Shown here: piece by piece, positions 45,771-55,550 of the stretch
How positions within the stretch are numbered: position 1 is the stretch's first letter
Layout: every line of letters starts with the position of its first letter
From: Sciurus carolinensis
Taxonomy: Eukaryota; Chordata; Mammalia; Rodentia; Sciuridae
Direction of reading: 5' to 3'
NCBI RefSeq assembly: GCF_902686445.1
Contig: NC_062213.1
Location: 37,708,741-37,772,740, forward strand
DNA: 64,000 nucleotides
Notes under the pieces: model-generated
Told to the model about the DNA's origin: nothing
What the model saw: only the letters and a program-made list of their open reading frames with translations
The model's database searches: none
Translations under genes and position numbers: made by a program

Positions 45771-46157
45771 CCAGAGAACCTCAAGAATGACTTGCATTTA
45801 GACACTTTGGTCAACAAATATTTACTTGGCATTCACCCGGAATGTGGCTGTGGTTAGAGACAAATCAGGCCCCCTCTTGGTTCCACAGAGGCCTTAGATT
45901 TAAAGGGGAGACAGGCTTGTGGCTGCCCCTGCTGCCTGAGGTTTCCAAAATCACTAGAACCTGAAATTGCTTGTCAATATACAGAACCAAAGGCACAAGG
46001 TGGGGAAGAGCATTCACGACAACGAGAGTTTATCTGCTTTTGCGGAAATAAAATTGCCTAAGCCTGAAGGAGATGGAAATTTTTAAAAAATTGAATAAAG
46101 TCAATGTTTAATTTCAATACTTCACAAATCAAAGTAACCTATTTAAGAGTATGGGTG
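45771..46157. other. Low-repeat noncoding DNA
   Basis: Nothing recognised. Confidence 0.3.
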
Positions 46158-46232
46158 CAGGGCAGGGGGGTAGCTCAGTTCTACCCTTATCATGTATAAA
46201 GCCTTGGGTTCAATCCTCAGCATATATCACAC
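46158..46232 (+). mobile_element. ID SINE, diverged
   Basis: 'caggggggtagctcagttct', then 'gccttgggttcaatcctcag' and a short CA-rich tail. The middle is altered and shortened. Confidence 0.7.
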
Positions 46233-46299
46233 ACACAGTATTAAGTTCAACTTTATTTCACCACTAAATTATTAATTGTAGCATATTTTTTCTTTTAAA

Positions 46300-46452
46300 A
46301 ATAATCATTGGGGTTGGAAGGGAGTATAGCTAAGTGATAGAGTACTTGCTTAGAATGTGCAAGGCCCTAGGTTTGATCTCCAGTACCACAAAAAAATAAA
46401 ATAAAATAAAAAATAAATATATATCTATAGAAGTCAAACAAATTAATCATTG
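46300..46452 (+). mobile_element. ID SINE with A-rich tail and near-identical flanks
   Basis: Element 46311-46440: 'gggttggaagggagtatagc', 'tgatagagtacttgcttag', 'aaggccctaggtttgatctc', 'cagtaccac' then AAAATA repeats and a TATA run. Flanks AATAATCATTG (46300-46310) and ATTAATCATTG (46442-46452) fit a target duplication with one change. Confidence 0.85.
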
Positions 46453-47691
46453 TCAATTACAAGTTTGCTGATTGCTTTTTGTTCTAAATTGTAAGCCCTT
46501 TTTCACACAAAAGAAGTTCTATACCACTAATAGAGCCTTTTAGGGTTTGCCAATTTATGAAAAATGGAGCCAAGTCAAGAATAAAACATCAACATTATTA
46601 AAAAAATGTGTGTGCCCCTCAAGTGCCCCCAAGACACAAGAAGTACCCATCCATTTTCAGAAATAGACTGAGAAAAAAGGAAGAAGGAAAGGAGGGAGGG
46701 AGGGAACAAGGAGCCTCCTCAAATACAAAAGTTCAGTTCACCTCATGTTTTCTCATATCCTTCATTTTCCTAAACTATTCAAAGAAGAGTCCTTATACTT
46801 ATTGCTTCATTTCAATCTCAGAGGACCTTGAATGTTGAGCACCGCTCTTGGGACACACAGCTTTACCTTTCTGAAGGCCAGATGGTTTTTATTCTTCCTC
46901 AACATGGACAGGTGGAGGTTGGTTCCTTCTAGGGCCTGAGTGAAGGTGTCAGAAGCTGAGCTGCACCTGTCTTTTTGTGCTCTGCAAAACTTAACCACAT
47001 TCCCTACATCAGTGGCCAGACATGCTCTGTAATTCCAATAAATTCAGTAGCACTGTAATTTATGGGCATGGCTTTGAATCCCAGAGTTTTGTAGCACTGC
47101 GGCTACTTCCTGCTTCTTCAGTCTAACCCTCTTCCAGCTGAGCTATTTCAGCTGAGTCTTTCCTGCTTCTTAACAAGCATTTTGATTTGCTTCCTTTCAT
47201 CCCTTCCAAGTGGAAATGAACTGGAAGTCTTTAAAAATAAAATTGTATTTGTCAAGGTCATTGCTGGAGAGATGGCTGGCAAAGGGACACTGGTTTTTTA
47301 GATCAAGTCTTGGAGAGGTTAACAAAGGAAAGGAAGGTTCCCTTTGAGGCTCCGGGTCTTATTTTCTTGTAATGAGAACATTACAAAACAGGATAAAATA
47401 GTAAAATATTTTTTAAATGCATAGTTTTAACAAGTGAAAACTCTTAATGTATACACGTACAAAAATATAATGCTGTATAATGAGGATAGATAATTATAGA
47501 ATTTGTTAGAAGGTTAATTCATATAGCTATGCTTGTTGCAGCTTGTTTGGGGAAGTCAAAGTTATATGAAGATCATCTTATTTGAATCTGTCAGGTATCT
47601 CTGATTGTATGCTTAACTTCATCTAAAGCAAAAACTCTTAAACATAGACTTGAGACCCTAGGAAAGAGTGAACTCCTGATTTGAAATAATG
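46453..47691. other. Low-repeat noncoding DNA
   Basis: Nothing recognised except a GGGA-rich patch at 46683-46707. Confidence 0.35.
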
Positions 47692-47904
47692 TTTTGGTTT
47701 TGTTTGTTTTTGGTACTAGGGATTGAATTGAGGGGTGGCTGATCACTGAGCCATAACCCCAGACCCTTTTATGTTTTATTTTGGGACAGAACCTCACTAA
47801 GTTGCTCAGGACCTCACTAAGTTGCTGAGACTAGCTTTGAACTCAAGATTCTCCTGCCTCTGCCTCCCAAGTCACTGGGATTACAAGTATGTGCCACCTC
47901 AGCT
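47692..47904 (-). mobile_element. B1-dID SINE, antisense, with internal 20-bp duplication
   Basis: TTTG-rich tail complement, ID half ('ggtactagggattgaattg', 'gatcactgagccataacccc'), B1 half ('gaacctcactaagttgctc', 'ctcctgcctctgcctccc', 'gtcactgggattacaag'). Inside it ACCTCACTAAGTTGCT occurs twice in tandem (47791-47810, 47811-47830). Confidence 0.92.
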
Positions 47905-47956
47905 TTTTGTATTCCTTATTGTGTTCTTGGATTTCCTGGAGCTCCGGAGAGTACCC

Positions 47957-47990
<34 letters not shown>

Positions 47991-48540
47991 CACATAAGGG
48001 AGTTTATTAAGAAAACAGAGTGTCTCCCTGCAGGGTATGAGAGGAAAAGAGAAAGGGTGTGCACAAGAAAGAGTGTGAAAAACGAGGAGAAGAAAGAAAG
48101 TGAGTAGGAGAGAGAAAAGCATGAGAAAAGATGGTGGTGAAGCTGTAATTCCACCGGGCTAACAAGGGGACCAAAAATGGAGAAGGATACTTGCAAGCTG
48201 ACTGATGAACCAATAGCTAGCTAGGATGTTCACAGACTGACAAGAAGTGGGGAGGTGGGAAAATGAATGCAACGTGAAGGGCCGGGGAGCAGCTTTATCT
48301 TATATTCTCCTGTTTCTGTTTTTATAAGAAATTTGCTCTCCCGTTCTTTCCCGCCTTCTCTCTCCTTCCTGCCTACGTGACTAGGGCTGGTTTTGCAGGT
48401 GAGATGTAAAAAGTCCACTCTCCCAGGGGCAGTTGTCAACTTCCAGACTTCAGAGGCAGATGGCTTTCATGTACTTCATTTCCTCCATTTGACTGATCCC
48501 GTATTTCTACACTAACTGCCTGTCCCCAATTCTAGCTTCA
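47991..48540 (-). mobile_element. LTR-like 3' portion of the retrocopy (gammaretrovirus-type ERV, U3-R)
   Basis: On the minus strand a purine tract AGAGGGGGGAA (about 48541-48551) is followed at once by TGAAGC. This is the arrangement at a gammaretroviral polypurine tract and LTR start. Inside are a TATA-like TTATAAAA (complement around 48320-48327) and a poly(A) signal near the end. The RNA would thus have stopped in R of a 3' LTR. No retroviral gene is intact; at most a short tail of sequence upstream of the tract could be viral. The TATA-to-poly(A) spacing of about 320 bases is long for this genus, which tempers the call. Confidence 0.5.
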
Positions 48541-48949
48541 TTCCCCCCTCTAGTTTTAGGAACTCCTTTACTGCTGTAGGGAAAGGGGGCCAATGACCAC
48601 TCTGGCTTCTTTGAGCTGGAAGGGGGCAGCATGGGGCAAGCAGTTTGGTGTTCCCTTTTTAGAAATTGGGTCAATCGAGGGGTCCATGGTAGAAGTCTGG
48701 TTGGGGAAGAGCAGGTTGTAAAGGCATCTGGGGGTGAGTGCTGAAATGAATGAAGTTACCTACGTGGTTATTTTCCTCTCCTCCTCCTCCTTCTCCTCCT
48801 CCTCCTTTTTCCTCTTCTTCTTCCTCACTTGAAGGTTTACTTTTTTGGCAACTAAGGATGCCAAGTATATTATTTTTAAACTTAAAGTTGATGGCATCAT
48901 GACAATGATAAGGCAGACAGGTCAGGAGCGAAAATATCCTGTGCTCCAA
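48541..48949 (-). pseudogene. Middle segment of the retrocopy
   Basis: Carries the purine-rich run (48770-48835 as pyrimidines on plus) that makes a Glu/Gly-rich stretch in the 108-codon minus frame (48997-48671). That frame starts in the SINE-derived part and ends before the purine tract. Composition rather than homology explains the acidic run. Origin (host exon or viral) unknown. Confidence 0.4.
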
Positions 48950-49060
48950 TCCCTTGAATGCCACCTGTATTTCCACCAACTCCGGAGCCTGAAGCACGAA
49001 GATTGCAAGCTGAAGGCCAACCTCAATGTAGTGAGATCCTCAGGAACTCAGTGAGATTAT
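48950..49060 (+). mobile_element. B1-like SINE piece inside the retrocopy
   Basis: Plus strand 'caactccggagcctgaagc', 'acgaagattgcaagctgaag', 'gtagtgagatcctcaggaac', 'tcagtgagattatc' follows B1-dID order. In the source RNA it lay antisense, a common orientation for SINE exonisation or for SINEs in 3' UTRs. Confidence 0.6.
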
Positions 49061-49227
49061 CAATCAAAAACAGCAGGGAACGAAGAACCTTAGAGCGGTC
49101 AACCCTAACATCTTAACCACCAGGCTGTAGGAACTGGGAACCAAGGCCGTGGCAAGGGCAGAACTCGGACTCCACCGCGGCCAGGCTGCAGAGAAGCCGT
49201 AGGTTAAAACGGGTCGCCCCAAGGGCC
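49003..49227 (-). pseudogene. GC-rich 5' segment of the retrocopy
   Basis: Contains eight or more CpGs in about 170 bases (CCGCGG near 49176, GGTCGCCCC near 49213). A minus-strand ATG with A at -3 (about 49108) opens a short hydrophobic-then-basic N-terminus, after which the frame enters the B1-like part and stops. This looks like the first exon of a CpG-island gene whose parent should be identifiable by alignment. I do not recognise it. Confidence 0.4.
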
Positions 49228-49242
49228 GAGAGTACCCAACTT

Positions 49243-50164
49243 GATGTCGGAAGAAACAGGTTTTGGCTCTGAAGAGTGTCTCTGTGAAAGTAATTTGTAA
49301 CCACTGATCCTGATTGTCTTCCCTGCTGGCCCATTTTCTGCAGGGTCTGCAAACCACAGACACCTCTCTCTGTCTTTTGGGGGGCCTTCTGTACTGAAAA
49401 CTGGTATCTTCCATCTCTGTTGTCTTCTACTGTCCATAAAACAAAGTAACCGAAACCTCATTGGGTTTTGGTATTGTACAAACTATGACCCCCTCTGTCC
49501 ATTCATCCAAAAGCATTTTGAAAAATGAAGCCACGCGATTTGCTCCTTGAGCAGATTCTCTTCCTGATCATACTCTGGCTCTAGGAGAAGCTTTTTCTCA
49601 GAGTACGTCTGCAGGACAAATGCTGTGCTTATCTTAATAATTAAAACGCTTCCTGCCAGGATGCATTTTCAGTTGTTGACTCTTAAGTGTTCCAGAAAAT
49701 ATAGATTGCTCTAATCACTCCCTCCCCTCCCCTGGAGCAGCAATGAAGTGGGGAGAATTTCTATTTGATAGCTTTGAATATTTAATTTCTTGAGGCTAAT
49801 GATGAGATGCTCCTTGCAATGGTGCTTTAAAAAAATTTTTTTATATATAAATAAGCAACAGGAGCATTGGATCAAGTTCACATGGAAGAGGAATACAGAT
49901 GGATGTAGGATCTTATTGCATGGATCTTATGCTCACCTTTCAAATTTTTATTGTGTCAAAGATACAGCTGAAAAAACTTTATGAATATCTTATTTAAAAT
50001 TGCATTTATTATTCTGCAGTGTTCCAACACAAAATACTTCCCCCCTTTTTTTAATTTGGGGAGAGATAAAATGGAGAAAAATAAAAGAAACAACCATAAA
50101 TATCTCGCAGCTATATCCTCTCAGTGCCCTGTGGTTGCCCCCATATGAATACCACTGAGCAGCC
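49243..50164. other. Low-repeat noncoding DNA
   Basis: No repeats recognised. Contains TTAATAATTAAAACG (about 49634-49648) and TAATTTCTTGAGGCTAATGA (49780-49799) homeobox-type cores. A conserved element is possible but unsupported. Confidence 0.35.
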
Positions 50165-50325
50165 TAGTGCTGTGAGAAGAGGGTAAATGCAAGGTCAGAG
50201 TCAGGTTCAAGTTCCAACTCCAGCCAGGACTAGCCATGGGGTCCCCAGCAAGTTACCTAACAACTCAGTGTCTCCGTCAGCTCCCAGAATATAAGAATGA
50301 GAAGAAGGAAAATACTTAGTTCTGC
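50165..50325 (+). mobile_element. MIR SINE remnant
   Basis: Sense: 'gtgctgtgagaagagggtaa', 'gttcaagttccaactccagc', 'ccagcaagttacctaacaac', 'agtgtctccgtcagctccc'. Diverged. Confidence 0.6.
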
Positions 50326-50430
50326 TGGAAGAAATTAGACAGCAGACAGTGAATGCCAGTTCTGCCCCTCCCAGGGGCAGGGGGTGGATGGCTCTAGAGG
50401 GGGTGAGGAGTTTCTTTAGGGGCCTCCAGC

Positions 50431-50673
50431 TTGATGTAATTTTTTATTTTTTGGTAAAGGGGATGGAATCCAGGGGTGCTTAATCTCTGAGCCACATCCC
50501 CAACCCTTTTTACATTTTATTTTATTTAGTGAGACTCTGTCTCTGTCTCACTAAATTGCTTAGGGCCTTGCTAGGTTGCTGAGGCTGATTTTGAACTTGT
50601 GATCCTCCTGCCTCAGCCTCCAAAGTCACTGGGATAACAGGCACGCACCACTGCCCCCAGTTTTGATGTAATT
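50431..50673 (-). mobile_element. B1-dID SINE, antisense, with 11-bp target duplication
   Basis: TTGATGTAATT at 50431-50441 and 50663-50673. ID half 'ggatggaatccaggggtgc', 'ctgagccacatccccaac'; B1 half 'gccttgctaggttgctgagg', 'gatcctcctgcctcagcc', 'cactgggataacaggcacg'. Confidence 0.95.
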
Positions 50674-51869
50674 CTTAAGAGAGCTTAAATATTGCTATTT
50701 GGAAAAGCCCTTGGAACATTCTGAGGTGAGCATAGTGAAACCCACACAGAGCTTACCCACTGTGATCCTCAGGTTCTTCCACCTGGCTGTCAGCTGCCAC
50801 CCGCTAGCCGCCACCTGCATTACAACCACTCACCATCTCTTTGCCTCTTCCAGGAGTCAAACTGTAGGTTGGTTCGTGGTCCTTAGAAAGAGACCTCATT
50901 CTTGGCTTTCAGCTCTTCATTTTTCAGTATTTTTATGAGGAATGAGAAAAGTTCTCCTTGTAGACCTACTAAGATTGCACATGCCTCTTGATGCTTTCCA
51001 CTGTGAACTTCCACAAGAAGGGACATGTTTTGACCCTCTTTGAAACCGACTGCACGGAGTCCAGGGTACTTTCTGGGACCATCCGTCATTTAAAAGGTTT
51101 GCATCTGAGGTGTTTCTTTCAGAAGCACATGTGTCTGAGATTAAGGACTGTGGAGATTAATTGGGCTAGTTGTGCAAGGTGGGGGAGACATAAGCTCTTT
51201 CCAGACTTTCAGAATTAGTCACAATCAGTTCAAAATAGAAATAAATTGGGATCTGCCCACTTGGGTTCACTACTGGATGCTCTCCCTCCCCTCTGCTCCA
51301 TGCCCCTCCTTCCAGTTTTCTGAGCTTGGTTTTGGCTATTTATTTATTTACTGCCAATTCATTCCCTTTATATTTATCTCATGCTCTTTTTTTCTTGTTT
51401 CCTTTCATTGCCTTTTCTTGTCTTCTTTTCTGACACAGGCATCATTTCTTGCCTTCTAATTTCCTATTTCTCATCTCTTCCATAAAAGGAATAAATTTCA
51501 TCATTGCTGACCAAGTCTGTCTATTTTTTGTTCTCTGTGGGCTCATGTTGAAGTCCTGTTCAACACTGCCAGTGGACACTGGGTCCTGATAAAAACCATA
51601 GAAAGCAAGAACCCACCCCAAAAATAAACAAGTCACTTCCTTCTTGGAAGGGCCATTAGTAAGTAGTACAAGGAGCACTTCTTTTGTCAAATGCCATGAA
51701 AAGCAAACTATTTCTCTACCAATGAGCTCAACGAAACTGATCCTTGTTCAGTCAACACATCGTTCTTGAGCGTCACAGGGTCTGGCAGAGTGAAAGTGAC
51801 GCGCTTGAGAAACCATGATGGCACAGTCTTAGAAAAGACACAGGAGTCACCAAATAATAAAAATGTCAC
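50674..51869. other. Low-repeat noncoding DNA
   Basis: Nothing recognised. Short frames on both strands show no family. Confidence 0.35.
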
Positions 51870-52085
51870 CCACTGGTGACATTCCTTCTCCCATTTCCTA
51901 CCTCTCCGCCTGCCTGATTTTTCTCCATGCCGCTCATTGCCCTCTGAGTTCCCTGTATGTTTTTTTAATCGTCAGTCTCGCCCCAGCTGGAATGCAAGTT
52001 CCGTGAGGCCTCCCGTGTCTCGGTCACAGTGGCATCGCTAGGACCTGAACACTGCCAGGCACGTAGAGGTCTCACACACCTGTGC
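51870..52085 (+). mobile_element. L2 3' end remnant
   Basis: 'agctggaatgcaagttccgtg', 'aggcctcccgtgtctcgg', 'cctgaacactgccaggcacg' follow the L2 terminal module. Unusually CpG-rich for such an old copy. Confidence 0.55.
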
Positions 52086-52129
52086 CAAACGTGTGAAGAG
52101 CAGTGTGACGAATGCATACCAGAAATGTG

Positions 52130-52230
52130 CACCAAAGGCCCAGGACCCGTAGGCATCCACCTGGAACCAGGGAGTCGCGTGTTTGTGTGCGCATGCGCGA
52201 GTCCGCGTGCAGGTGGATTCAAAGAGGTGT
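52130..52230. promoter_or_regulatory. Small CpG cluster with an NRF1-type palindrome
   Basis: TGCGCATGCGCGA at 52188-52200 is a full match to the NRF1 consensus (GCGCATGCGC). It lies in a short CpG-dense patch (52146-52211). NRF1 sites are usually found in CpG-island promoters, but this patch is far too small to be a typical island and no transcript is evident. Frames open on both strands over 51965-52400 probably reflect the composition. Confidence 0.4.
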
Positions 52231-52484
52231 TCAACTCTTTGGGGACTGAAGGTAATAAAATAGCAAAGAACTTAGAAAAGGCCTGCTCATCTGCTGCCAG
52301 GGTGATTTGCAGTGGACAGGAAATGTGGTATTTTCCACGCTCAAAGTTTATCAGATTGCTTGCTCCATTCACGGAATTGTGTAGCAAAGCTTGCATTTAA
52401 GTTTGGAAGGGGGAGCATTTTCAGCACCTCCTTAGAACAGGAAAGGCCAGGGGCAGGCGGGAGGGTCTTAAGAACTTCGTACAG

Positions 52485-52645
52485 GAAGTGGCTCTAGGTT
52501 TGTTTTTCTGGCTCTGCTGGGTGACCTTGAACGTCTGACCTTACCTCTCTGAGCTCTGCCTCTGAGGATAATAATACAGACCTGTAGGGTGTTCAAAAGA
52601 TTAAGTGAAAAAATGATGTTTTATTTAACACAGCACCTGTCCACC
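52485..52645 (+). mobile_element. MIR SINE remnant
   Basis: 'ttctggctctgctgggtgac', 'cttgaacgtctgaccttacc', 'ctctgaggataataataca', 'gacctgtagggtgttcaaaa' match MIR in sense orientation. Confidence 0.65.
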
Positions 52646-52652
52646 AAGTCTA

Positions 52653-52690
52653 CATTTAAAAAAATAAATAAATAAAAAATTAAAAAGTAG
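52653..52690. repeat. A-rich (AAAT)n low-complexity tract
   Basis: AAAAAAATAAATAAATAAA-type run. Confidence 0.95.
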
Positions 52691-53465
52691 CTATTTTTAG
52701 TCAGGCCACAAAACCAAAATTCAGAACCCATGCCCTTGTGTATCCATACTACTGAGATAGGGGACACCAATGCTATGGGGACATATATAGTTTCAAGTAC
52801 TAAGTAAGTTTACCCCCCTGCTCCCTATTCCTATACAGTGGCACTGAATTTAACACAAATTTGGTGCCAATCAATATTACTCTCCTCCCATCCCCAGATG
52901 TTCCCAAATGTCATAGGGAACTGCAAAGAGGGAGAGACCAGGCGCCTCTCCTCTGGCTTCCAGGAGCCCTGCAGATTTCCTTCCACTGAGTGTGGTTACC
53001 TGGGTGACTGAGTCATCACCTGTGCTCGCTCCTCCTTTAGCAACTTAAAGCCACAATAAGGTGCTTTTAGCACCTTTTGTCTAGGGGAGAGCAAGGGAAC
53101 AAAAAGACAGCATAGAAGAGAAAGAAGGAAGATGCTGGTAGGAAAGCCAGCAGGATGCCCAGGCCTGGATGGCCTTCCTGGGGTGGGTCCCTGGGGATTG
53201 GGCAATTTAGTGTAAAGATTGTCCTCTGAAAGAAGTGGGTCCCCAAGGCCACTCTTGCCCCCATGTCCTCAGTTTTCCTGCTTGCAAGCTTGAATACTAG
53301 ATGAAATTTGAGACCCTTTGGGCATATTTTATTTTCAATGTAATCATATATAAACCTTGACCTGGTGGTTGCTGTTTTTAATAAGAATTATGCATATAAT
53401 TTGCTACTTGGGTTTGGGAATTTTTACTGATAGATACGGCCAGAGCTAACTCTGATCAGTTATGG
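52691..53465. other. Low-repeat noncoding DNA
   Basis: Nothing recognised. Confidence 0.35.
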
Positions 53466-53562
53466 AATTTTTTTTCCTTTTTTTTTTTCAACGCTGGGGA
53501 TTGAACCCAGGTCCTGAGCCTGCTGGGCAAGTGCTCTACCGCAGAGCTGCACCCCCAGTTCA
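53466..53562 (-). mobile_element. ID SINE, antisense
   Basis: T-rich complement of the tail (53468-53488), then 'cgctggggattgaacccagg', 'gcctgctgggcaagtgctc', 'taccgcagagctgcaccccc'. Well preserved. Confidence 0.92.
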
Positions 53563-53599
53563 ATACAAGGAGCATTTTTAATTCCATAGAGTCTTCTTA

Positions 53600-53965
53600 C
53601 ACCCCAAGTCAAAATATCCCACCCCACACCAGAAACCATTGTTGGTGTCTGTCATCAGGAGCTGGTTTCTTACACCCTTGAACTGTGTGTACGTGGAATT
53701 GCACAGTAGGTACTCATGTGTGACTGACTCTTTTTATTCAGTACTACCTGTGAGATTCATGCAGGTTGTTGCACATAACAGTAGCTTGTTCTCTTTTATT
53801 CCCATGCAGTATTCCATTGTACTAATACATCACAATTTATGTGTTCTTTGTTGTTGACCTTTAGGTGATTTCCAGCTTGGGACCATTATGAATAAAGCTG
53901 CTTTGAACATTTGTCTGTCTTTAGATGAACCCTGCGTTCATTTTTCCTGCTATTAGAAGGAATTC
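53600..53965 (-). mobile_element. L1M 3' region, antisense
   Basis: 'cctgtgagattcatgcaggt', 'gcagtattccattgtactaa', 'ggtgatttccagcttgggac', 'ttatgaataaagctgctttg' are the complement of an L1M ORF2 end/3' UTR. Degraded. Confidence 0.75.
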
Positions 53966-54078
53966 CTCATTCATAAAGGAGACACATATTCAGACACATA
54001 TTCAAATACTGCTGAACAAGTTCATAAGGTGTTTGTACCATTTTATACTCATATTACTATACTACTTCCTGCCTTAAA

Positions 54079-54108
54079 GGAGTAGGGGTAGGGGTAGGAG
54101 TAGGGGTT
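54079..54108. repeat. Short G-rich TAGGGG tandem run
   Basis: Four near copies of (G)TAGGGG, one mutated to TAGGAG. Resembles a telomere-repeat variant and could form a G-quadruplex, but it is only 30 bases long. Confidence 0.8.
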
Positions 54109-54169
54109 GTGAAACAAAATACATTCTTTTGGTTACCGTACATTCTCAGCCTTCACATAGAAACCAGGT

Positions 54170-54482
54170 TCCACCAGTTGCGATTCATAATAGTTGTACC
54201 TGCTGTTCTCTCAGCCTGGAACACTCTGTCACTGGTTGTTCCCAGGGCCATCCTTCTTGTCATTTAGGTCTCAGCAAGGCCTCCCGTTACATCACTCATT
54301 GTTGCACTTCCCTGCTTTATTTCCTATCTAGCACTTGCCGTTGCCCTGTTAATCTATCAGCTTATCAATTACTTATCTGCCCCGGGCTAGAAGAGGGCTC
54401 CATGCGAACTGGGTACTTACCTGTTATCAAGTTCACTATTGTGTCATATCACCCACGTCTAGAACAGGGTCTGGCCGTAGTG
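54170..54482 (+). mobile_element. L2 LINE 3' end
   Basis: 'ctcagcctggaacactctgt', 'ggtctcagcaaggcctcccg', 'cttccctgctttatttccta', 'gctagaagagggctccatgc', 'gtctagaacagggtctggcc' follow the L2 3' consensus in order. Confidence 0.75.
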
Positions 54483-54484
54483 GG

Positions 54485-55010
54485 GCAGTGTGGTAGCTGG
54501 CTTGCAAAAGGCCCCCACCCCATGATTTTCACCTTCTGATTATCCACATTCGTATGTAGTCCCTTCCACATTGAATAGAGCAGTCTTATAAAACCAATAA
54601 AATATTGCAGAAGTGACTGTGTGACTTCCAAGATCAGATAATAAAAGGTGTGGTTTCTGCCTTGCTCTCTCCTGGATCCCTTGCTATGAGGGAAGCCTTA
54701 GAAGCTGTAGAAAGCAGCCTTAGAAAGTTCCATGTGGCAAGGAACTGAGATCTTCTGCCAGTAACCTGCATCAACTCCAGTGAGCTGCCTGAGAAGCAGA
54801 GCCTCCAGCCTCTGTCCAACCCTCAAACAACTGCGTTTTGTCTGACATTTGGACTGCAGCCTCATGAAACACCTTGAACCAGAACCACTCAGCTGCACCG
54901 CTTCCAAATTCCTCATGCATAGAAGCTGTAAAGAAAAAAATAACGTTTATTGTGACTTTAAGTTGCTAAGTTAAGTATTTATATATGGTACTATTTTTTT
55001 AAATATCAGC
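54485..55010 (+). mobile_element. MLT1-type MaLR LTR
   Basis: Sense order: 'gtgtggtagctggcttgcaa', 'tctgccttgctctctcctgg', 'ggcaaggaactgagatcttc', 'tgcatcaactccagtgagct', 'ttggactgcagcctcatgaa', 'gtgactttaagttgctaagt'. Most of an MLT1 LTR with a degraded terminus. Confidence 0.75.
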
Positions 55011-55154
55011 ACTCAATAAATGTTTGGTGAACAAATGAATGAAAATGAGTTTAGATTGAAAACAACATAAAACAGAGCCAGACACCCCTGCCTTAGCCTG
55101 ATATGCATGGTCAGACCCCTTCTCAGTCCTTCAATTTTAACTTGGGCTTAGAAC

Positions 55155-55387
55155 CCTAAAGCAGGGTTTCTCCACCTTCACACTATTGCTATTTGGAACT
55201 AGACAATTTTTTGTTTGGGGTCAGGCCTGTACATTGGTAAAGGATGTTGAACAGCCTCCCTGGTCTCCACTTGTTGATGCCCATAGCAACTTCTCCCTCC
55301 AACAAAGTTGTCACAATCCAAAATGTCTCCAGACACTGCCACGTATTCTCTGAGGTATGAAATCACCCGTTTAAAAACCACTGCCCT
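55155..55387 (+). mobile_element. MER20 hAT-Charlie element, nearly full
   Basis: Starts 'cagggtttctccaccttcac', contains 'ctattgctatttggaactag', 'gtacattggtaaaggatgtt', 'gaacagcctccctggtctcc', 'aaaatgtctccagacactgc', ends 'cccgtttaaaaaccactg'. The ends are imperfect inverted repeats as expected for MER20. Confidence 0.85.
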
Positions 55388-55550
55388 GAAGTCTTCATTG
55401 ATGAGACATTAGATGAACTTACAATACTGGGTCCGGAACTCATATGAAGTTATCATTATCAAATACAAAACATTTGATTTATAAAAATCCAATCAAGTAA
55501 GTCATTTTTCATAAAAGAATATTGTTTTTCAAAGAAACACCTATACATAA

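Larger units (their letters stand above)
47947..49242 (-). pseudogene. Retrotransposed chimeric transcript (processed retrocopy) with TSD
   Basis: An identical 15-bp direct repeat GAGAGTACCCAACTT flanks the insert (47947-47961 and 49228-49242). Read on the minus strand, the insert starts GC-rich at 49227 and runs 1.27 kb to a poly(A) signal (AATAAA, complement at 48003-48008) and, 12 bases later, a tail of about 30 A (47960-47990 as T). These are the hallmarks of L1-mediated reverse transcription of a polyadenylated RNA. Parts in transcript order: GC/CpG-rich 5' segment (49227-49061), antisense B1-like segment (49060-48950), an acidic-coding GAA/GAG-rich stretch (48835-48770), then sequence ending in an ERV-type LTR. 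Frames of 116 and 108 codons exist on the minus strand, but I recognise no host gene. The tail is pure and the TSD exact, so it is fairly recent. Confidence 0.88.

Noticed and set aside
48671..48997. Glu/Gly-rich 108-codon frame as an acidic-domain protein
   Set aside because: It begins in SINE-derived sequence and its acidic run comes from a GAA/GAG purine tract within a retrocopy; kept only as part of the pseudogene.
51965..52400. 143- and 123-codon frames on opposite strands
   Set aside because: Mutually antisense, partly over an L2 remnant, and explained by CpG-rich, stop-poor composition.
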